From Triplophysa rosa (Eukaryota > Chordata > Actinopteri > Cypriniformes > Nemacheilidae), in assembly GCF_024868665.1 (NCBI RefSeq), contig NC_079894.1:5729426-5793425 (forward strand): 64,000 bases of DNA. The letters are read 5' to 3'. Shown piece by piece: positions 58,561 through 64,000 of the stretch. The notes below the pieces were generated by a model. That model ran no database searches. It was not told the origin of the DNA and was given only the letters and a program-made list of their open reading frames with translations. Numbering within the stretch: position 1 is the stretch's first letter; the number at the start of each line of letters is the position of its first letter. A program made the position numbers and the translations under genes.

Positions 58561-58790
58561 ACCCTGGTGGTGAGCCACAGCGCATGTTGATAAACACTTT
58601 AGTGTCACATCATAAAATAAAACAAGAGCTCCAGTAAAGCCCAAATAGCTCATTTAACAGAAGTAAACGATTATAATATTGCAGATATATTTGGCATTCT
58701 ACAACAACCGAAATCGCTTCAGAGGTCTACCAAGCTGGTGGTTGAAATAAGACCAGTGGAAAAGTTGTCTGAACAAGAGAACTTGCTTAC

Positions 58791-58915
58791 CCAGGGAATG
58801 CAGACATGCACACAGATTATGCAGATGCTGCAAACGCAGATCGCAATCAGCTGCTGACAGAGGAGGTTTGACTGTCGCAGCTGCGCGCACATCCAGGGAC
58901 AACGTTCAGAGGCCC
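58791..58915 (-). other. Candidate 125-bp exon, minus strand
   Basis: The minus strand has a clear acceptor (TTCCATGCCTGTCGCTCTCACAG; the last 15 bases suffice) and a donor CCTGG/GTAAGC. One frame is open throughout (41 codons, cysteine- and isoleucine-rich, for example CQQLIAICVCSICIICVHVC). The composition is odd for a folded domain, and the phase at its 3' end does not join the 50605-50671 exon directly. It could be an untranslated or non-coding-RNA exon, or chance. Confidence 0.2.
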
Positions 58916-59123
58916 CTGTGAGAGCGACAGGCATGGAAGAGTATCTTTAACGCTTTGAATTCCCTCATTGAACAAAAGCAAGTGCCACTCTTGACAAGAC
59001 AATACTGCATACAAAAAAAGACAGTAAAATGCGCTATACTGTATTCCCGAACAGTATAATCTACTTAATAAAAATGAGCGAACTGTACTCAAAACTGTGA
59101 ATAAATTAATTTATCTTAAACAC
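58916..59123. other. Unique DNA, no gene seen
   Basis: Nothing recognised. Confidence 0.4.
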
Positions 59124-59126
59124 TAA

Positions 59127-59365
59127 GGGGCGGTTTCCCGGACAGGGCTTAAGCCTAGTCCTAGACTAACTTAAATGTTAGAGGTGTCTTGATCGAAAAC
59201 AACTTGCACTCACATTACTTAAAATATATGAGTGCGATTGTTTTGTCTTAAGATGCAGGCCTGTAAAGTTGTTTGTAAAATAAGTTTTTTAAATTGACTT
59301 AAATATCCTAATTTAACTAAGGCCTAGTACTGATTTAAGATAATCCTTGTCAGGGAAACCGCCCC
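59127..59365. mobile_element. PIF/Harbinger-type MITE with TAA duplication
   Basis: GGGGCGGTTTCCCGGACAGG (left) and CTTGTCAGGGAAACCGCCCC (right) are inverted. TAA lies immediately outside both ends (59124-59126 and 59366-59368), the TWA target duplication characteristic of PIF/Harbinger elements. It is 239 bases and non-coding, with a weaker inner inverted pair GGCTTAAGCCTAGTCC against AAGGCCTAGTACTG. Confidence 0.85.
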
Positions 59366-59368
59366 TAA

Positions 59369-60868
59369 GTGTGTTTAATGATTTTGATATTTTGAGTTCC
59401 AGGGCTACAAAAATAAGTCGTCACTTAACTCAAACATTTTAATTATATCTTCCAATGACGTCAGAGCGATTCCCAGAAAGTTTTGTGTGGACTGGATAAT
59501 GGAAGTAAATCTCGAAATAAAAGCGTTATTTTATGTATTCATATCAAGATTACAACGGGAGGAGGCTTAAAATGTTTAGTATTCTGTTCTATTCAGTATT
59601 TAAAGAGATTTTGTAACATTAGTCCTTTTAAGAGATTACCATTGTGCAGACGAGTAGGGCATTTGCTTAGGAGGAAAAAAGACATTACATTGGTAATGTT
59701 ACAGCTGTAATTGGCTGTTGTTCCTTCATGACAACATTGATAATTGTTCAAAGTGAAACTCAAGTAAATGTAAAAAATTGAAAAATGAAGTTTATTCAAA
59801 ATTAATTATTTTGAGTTAATTGGTCTTATGCGTTTAGTGTTCTTTACTCAAAAGAATTGACTTAAAAGTTTCGAGGTCACAAGTTTCCATAGATTTTTTG
59901 AGTTATCTTAACTTATCGGGGTTTACAATTGATGTACAGAATGAGTATGTTACTCTTTTCAGACTGATACGAGAGAACAAAGAAAAGTGAAACCTGGATT
60001 CGTCCCAGAATCCCCTCCAAGAATATCTCAGGGTTTAGGTGAAATCAGTCGGGAGCCTTGTGCTACGATAAACCTGAATGTTAGGAACGGAAGCGGTTAC
60101 TGGTATTCCTGAGAGAAGCTGGGAGTCAGATTGGTCAAGACCCTCAAGCTGCTGCAAGGCTTCAGAGTGACGCCCACCAGAGACACAAAGGTTTAGAAAA
60201 ACCTGCTATGGTAGAGGGAAATGGCCCCAAAATGTGTTTTTCTTAGCTATGAGAAAGAAATGAGGATAGTATCTAGACATCTGTCTGGATCTCACAATCT
60301 ATAAGAAGTCAACTAAATTGAAACAATGAAAGAAGAAAACTTAAACGACACAAATAATAACCAATATAGAGATTGCGATTTTGAGAAAGGTCAGGAAATG
60401 TTGTAAACAAATACCTTGTTTGCTTTGGTTAACCACTGCGGTTTAGTCTCATGGTCTCACGTGAAAAAGGTGTTTATTCACCTTCTTTATTGACACAGGT
60501 CCAAAAGCAAAAACGATTGTTTGACAGGGATCATACCATTTAATGCCTTCGGACTAATGTATGGAAGTGTAGTGAAAAGGACAATAGGCTGTTAGTGTCT
60601 ATAAATTTCCTTGGGTCAAAGGGAAAGTCAATAAAGCTGAACACAGTGACACGATGCCATGCTCACCTGGACTGGCCTGGGACACTCCCTTTTGTTTCTC
60701 TGTAACACTTTTACACCCTCTTAGATTAAACCTGCAATTACACACATTTAGTTCTGCACACTGCGTTCATTAATAGCAAATATCTAATATATACCTGCTG
60801 TCACCATTCAGACACTTGTTTACAAATGTTATACTTTGGCGAAGACAAAATCTGCACAATTGACATTT
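59369..60868. other. Unique DNA, no gene seen
   Basis: Short frames at 59483-59799 on both strands are unsupported. No repeat ends were recognised. Confidence 0.4.
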
Positions 60869-61130
60869 TGTGTAATTTTTTGGAGGATCAGAAATGCAAT
60901 ATAATATACATAATTATGTCTTCAGATGTGTATAAAGACCTTACATAATGAAGCATAACATGTTTTTATTACTTTAGAATGAGCTATTTCTATCTACATA
61001 CACCGCGGGTCCCCTTACATAGAATTCACCATGTTGTTTCTACAGTAGTCCTAAACAGACAAACTGCTCTACAGACCACGTTTCGTAAATATGTTATCTC
61101 CTTCGGCAAACAAAGCGTGAAGACCTCTTA

Positions 61131-61702
61131 TGCAGCGTTCCCACCAAATGCGAATGAAGTGTTAAGTGCGAGTGATTTACATGTTAAGTCAATGCAAAGA
61201 CACGATAGGACATCCTGCGGCGCGAATGACGCGATTCGCGCGAGTTGAAAAATCTGAACTTTGGCGAAAATTCGCGCCGCGTTAACCAATCAGGAGCTTG
61301 CTCTAGTAGTGACGTGATTATGACGTAGCGAGTGGAGGCAGAAATCCGAAACAACAATGGCGGACAAAATCATCGTTGCTGTATGTGGATACCCGGAGCT
61401 GTACGATACATCTTACTTTTATCGAAACAGGAATAAAAAAAGATCTTGCTTGGAAGAAAGTGAGTGAGGAGGTCGGACAATCTGGTAAATTGCAAAAAAA
61501 CGATCTTTACTCAATTTGAGCTATATATATACACGAGACTGGAGCCACCAGGCAGAAGCCCCTACCATGACGTGAATTCGCGTCTGTTCTGAAGTGAATT
61601 TCACGCGCGAATAAAGCAAGTAAACTCAAAATGTTCAAGTGTCCAACTACACGCGAATAGAGTGATTCATTCGCGCAAGTCGCGTTTGGTGGGAACGCTC
61701 AG
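61131..61702 (+). mobile_element. PIF/Harbinger-like element nested in the MITE
   Basis: AGCGTTCCCACCAAATGCG (left, from 61134) and CGCGTTTGGTGGGAACGCT (right, to 61699) are a 19-base inverted pair with one mismatch. TTA stands left and TAA right of the insertion, compatible with a mutated TWA duplication. Comparison with the uninterrupted MITE copies at 1.6 and 30.8 kb fixes the insertion point. The interior holds the start of a MADF-type protein (next entry) but no DDE transposase, so the element is a deleted derivative. Confidence 0.8.
61357..61519 (+). pseudogene. MADF-domain (Myb/SANT-like) protein relic of a Harbinger-type transposon
   Basis: PIF/Harbinger elements encode, besides the DDE transposase, a Myb/SANT- or MADF-like DNA-binding protein. 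Here ATG at 61357 opens MADKIIVAVCGYPELYDTS, in which YPELYDTS is the characteristic start of a MADF domain. It is followed by YRNRNKK and, after a one-base slip in the run of A at 61434-61441, by DLAWKKVSEEVG in the next frame, the usual second helix of the domain. The frame then ends at TGA 61517-61519. The rest of the domain and protein is missing. The slip plus truncation make it non-functional. The start context and domain order are intact. Confidence 0.75.
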
Positions 61703-61763
61703 TAAGTCCTGTGTCAGCCACCGTAGTGCTTCGAAAGGACTAAATTTCATAGACTGGACCTTT

Positions 61764-63145
61764 ACGGCCAAATAGTTAGTCACCATGAAACTGAAGTTGC
61801 GATTGACTTCTTTTCTGTATCGTGACGTGTATCAGAGTGAAACGGCTTCTGAAATTAGAAAAAATGTAGGGCAGAGCTTTATTTTGGCCTTCCCTTTTTG
61901 ATTGTTTATTGTAAGTTGGGCCTGCAGGGGAGGGCTAAAAATGCCTGGCCATTGGACAGTCAATATAGTCCTACCACTTTTTTGTTGCTGACGTCATTTG
62001 GTGACGAGTTGTTGTTGAGAGGGGGAGAGGAGCTTAACATTTTTATTAAAGATTACAAGTGCAAAGGAAATTAAAAAAATAATGGAATTTAAAATAAATA
62101 ATCATTTATAATAATCACTGCAACACTGTGTAAAACACTTATAATTTTCCTGTTTGACTGCATGGTGACTTTAAAATGGCAAACAGAGTTTAGCAAAGTA
62201 GAAAAAAATGTTCTGGCCTTTGTTTTTGCTGATGCCTTCAACATGATTGAAGATTTAGTTGTTTTAACTTACGTATATTTGTTTTATCCTAAGTCCTAAA
62301 TGTTCCAAATACATAATGTTTCAACTACATTTACCAATGACAAAATAAAAGCACGTACATTAGCTAAAGGTGTGTGCTCGACCAAGAGAACTATCAGAAC
62401 AGAAAAAAGTAAATGAAAAAGCTCACCAAAACTTCAAAAACACAAAAAATGGTCTGATAAGTCGAATAAAGCACATGTGTGCTCAAAACGTCACATTTCT
62501 ATAAGAGTCCATCATCATTTTTTTGATTTGTGGAGCTTTGGTGTGACTTTATATTTTTCTGTACCACAACATGCAGTATAAAAATGAACATGCCAAGAAT
62601 AAATGAATCTGTAAAACTTTGTGAATGATGACTATTCTTCAAAATTCTTCAGCTATATAAGGACACGGTCAGGGCGAGATGAATGTCGTCACTATCTAGG
62701 CTCAGATGATCCTGCAGAAGCATTACAGCACCTTCACGTGTGGCGTTTTCCCCTCTGTGAACTCTATGTTAGGAGGACCACCTGCTGTGTCATGTCCAGC
62801 AGAGTGCTGCTTCACTCCAAGCCCATTTTGGGACTGGCTGAGACCTCTCAGCCGGCTTCCAGCGACGATGTGTTAAAGAAGAGCAGCAGCCTTACGTCAC
62901 ACGCATTAACACACAGCACTCACATGAGATCCTATCCCCGTCAGCTGTGGTCAGATTCCAAATGGGGGGCTGAGGAGAATCAGAGAACCAAACCCCGAGG
63001 CAGTGACTATTTCCGATTCATTTCCGCTCCATTTGTGGTCGTCTTTCACTCTACAGGGAGAAAGCCCAATGCACTCGATGCACGGAGTGCTGCCTATGTA
63101 TTTCCGGTAAAATCTCAGGGGGCGGGAAAGCTTCCGGGTGGTATT
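61764..63145. other. Unique DNA with an unassigned long open stretch
   Basis: 61764-62620 has no exon-like feature. From 62621 a plus-strand frame is open for 177 codons to 63154, but it has no in-frame ATG within its first 57 codons, matches no domain I know, and its stop TAG comes from the head of the SINE that follows. Splice-like sites (CTTTCACTCTACAG at 63056 and TTCCG/GTAAAA after 63106) would cut out a 50-base segment. Confidence 0.3.
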
Positions 63146-63280
63146 CCTGTGTAGCTCAGTTGGTAGAGCATTGCGCTAACAACGCAAGGTTGTGGGTTCG
63201 ATCACAAGGAACACACACTGATAAAAAAAGACATGTATAGACTAAATGCACTGTACTGCCAAATGCATAAATGTAAATGT
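63146..63280 (+). mobile_element. tRNA-headed SINE, near full length
   Basis: TGTGTAGCTCAGTTGGTAGA is a strong A box and GGGTTCGATCAC a B box with one change. The head ATTGCGCTAACAACGCAAGG forms a tRNA-like anticodon arm. The tail has only TGCCAAATGCATAAATG. By my comparison the head is tRNA-Ile-like. No tRNA acceptor stem pairs, so it is not a tRNA gene. Confidence 0.8.
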
Positions 63281-63372
63281 ATTCACCCATAGCAAATGTG
63301 CTTTACCAGCGCTCGTTTTGGTGGGAATTAACGTGAAATACATCATATTGTTAAAATACTATATATTAAACA
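63281..63372. other. Spacer between two SINEs
   Basis: AT-rich; nothing recognised. Confidence 0.5.
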
Positions 63373-63522
63373 TTTCCTGTAACTCAGTGGTAAGAGCATG
63401 GCGCTAACAACGCCAAGGTCGTGGGTTCGATCCCAGGGGATTGCACATACTTAGAAACAAATGTATAGGATAATGCAATGCAAGTCGCTAAGCGTCTGCC
63501 AAATGCATAAATGTAAATGTAA
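63373..63522 (+). mobile_element. tRNA-headed SINE, full layout
   Basis: TCCTGTAACTCAGTGGTAAG (head), GGGTTCGATCCCAGGGGATT (B box), then ATGTATAGGATAATGCAATG, GCGTCTGCCAAATGCATA and AATGTAAATGTAAAC. Same family and orientation as the SINE 93 bases upstream, but with a different subfamily head and a complete tail. Confidence 0.8.
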
Positions 63523-64000
63523 ACATGAATAGCAGCTCTAATATTATTGCTCTAGTAATTCTTAAAGTGTGAAAAGTGAAAGTCCAAGAAGTTATAGAAA
63601 AGTCTATATTTCATAAATAATAAACGTGCAAGGTTTAAACAGGGGAAAACAACACTTATGAAACAACAGGTGGGCTGATCATATAAGTTATGGTTATCTA
63701 ATCATAGTTAACAAAAGCAGCATCCTGTTAAATTGGAAAAAACAATAATGTTTGTCTGGGGTTTTTGTTACACACTAATTCTATCAGATAGTAAGGTTTG
63801 GTTTCTCTTTCCGTTAAAAGAGCTATGATCAGGGCCCAGTTGCAAGAAACCCCTTAGGGTGAGAAAATACTTAATTCTAATAATAACAGTATTGTAAGGG
63901 TTTTCTTACTTTATTCTAGGGTTTTTTCTTACTTTATGCGTTCACAGTTGAGCGTGTGCTTGGAAACTGTATTCAAATGATGCAGGGCCGTATATTACAT
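63523..64000. other. Unique DNA; possible GGGCCC MITE start near the end
   Basis: From about 63832 GGGCCCAGTTGCAAGAAACC and CCTTAGGG resemble the left end of the palindromic MITE at 50229. Its right end is not seen before the window stops. No gene. Confidence 0.4.

Larger units (their letters stand above)
60869..61763 (-). mobile_element. MITE with AAAGGTCCAGTGTRTG ends, copy 3, interrupted
   Basis: The left part (GTGTAATTTTTTGGAGGATC through CGTTTCGTAAATATGTTATC) and the right part (GTCCTGTGTCAGCCACCGTA through AGACTGGACCTTTA) match the copies at 1410 and 30386. Between them is a 570-base Harbinger-like insertion. The right part also lacks about 55 bases present in the other copies (the GGAGGGGTGGAGTGAGCCGT segment). 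Confidence 0.85.

Noticed and set aside
63151..63212. Possible tRNA gene
   Set aside because: A and B boxes are present, but the acceptor stem does not pair and the L2-type tail shows it is a SINE. The same holds for the heads at 23604, 46860 and 63373.

Overview
The window looks like a piece of teleost fish chromosome, most likely from a cyprinid. The evidence is its repeat content. It is AT-rich, has no operons or ribosome-binding sites, and carries about a dozen copies of the TTAA-flanked MITE with AAAGGGATAGTTCACCC ends. It also carries hAT and PIF/Harbinger-type MITEs, tRNA-headed SINEs whose tail resembles the L2 LINE tail, and 5'-truncated L2 LINEs. I could not identify a complete host gene. 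Most of the window is intergenic or intronic DNA whose structure comes from nested mobile elements.

Layout. 1-10 kb: mostly unique AT-rich DNA with MITE copies and two opposed copies of an AT-rich dispersed repeat, one of them interrupted by a MITE. 10-12.2 kb: a perfect-stem hairpin, a palindromic TA-flanked MITE, and a hAT element (target duplication present) that itself contains a second element. 12-22 kb: a chimeric TTAA MITE, two hAT MITEs with target duplications, minus-strand SINEs and otherwise unique DNA. 22.3-24.2 kb: a dense nest (SINE, 684-bp hAT with perfect 8-bp duplications, TGGGTCTCATTTATAAA-element fragment, hAT fragment, SINE, L2 3' UTR). 25.5-38.9 kb: four further MITEs and long unique stretches, some of which look like conserved non-coding DNA. 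39.6-43 kb: a tetranucleotide tract, a promoter-like ZNF143/THAP11-type motif, a possible untranslated first exon (plus strand) and a possible terminal exon with poly(A) signal (minus strand). 45-50 kb: a full-length TTAA MITE and a 5'-truncated L2 LINE with a decayed reverse transcriptase, inserted inside a MITE and bounded by a 6-bp duplication. 50-64 kb: a candidate minus-strand coding microexon, further MITEs, and a MITE interrupted by a Harbinger-like element with a frameshifted MADF-domain relic.

How the parts relate. The transposons do not form a pathway. Non-autonomous elements dominate, and only two relics of transposition proteins are visible (L2 reverse transcriptase and the Harbinger-type MADF protein), both broken. 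The host-gene evidence is limited to candidate exons called from splice signals, reading frame and promoter or poly(A) motifs. I could not assign them to a known gene, and their reading phases do not all join directly.
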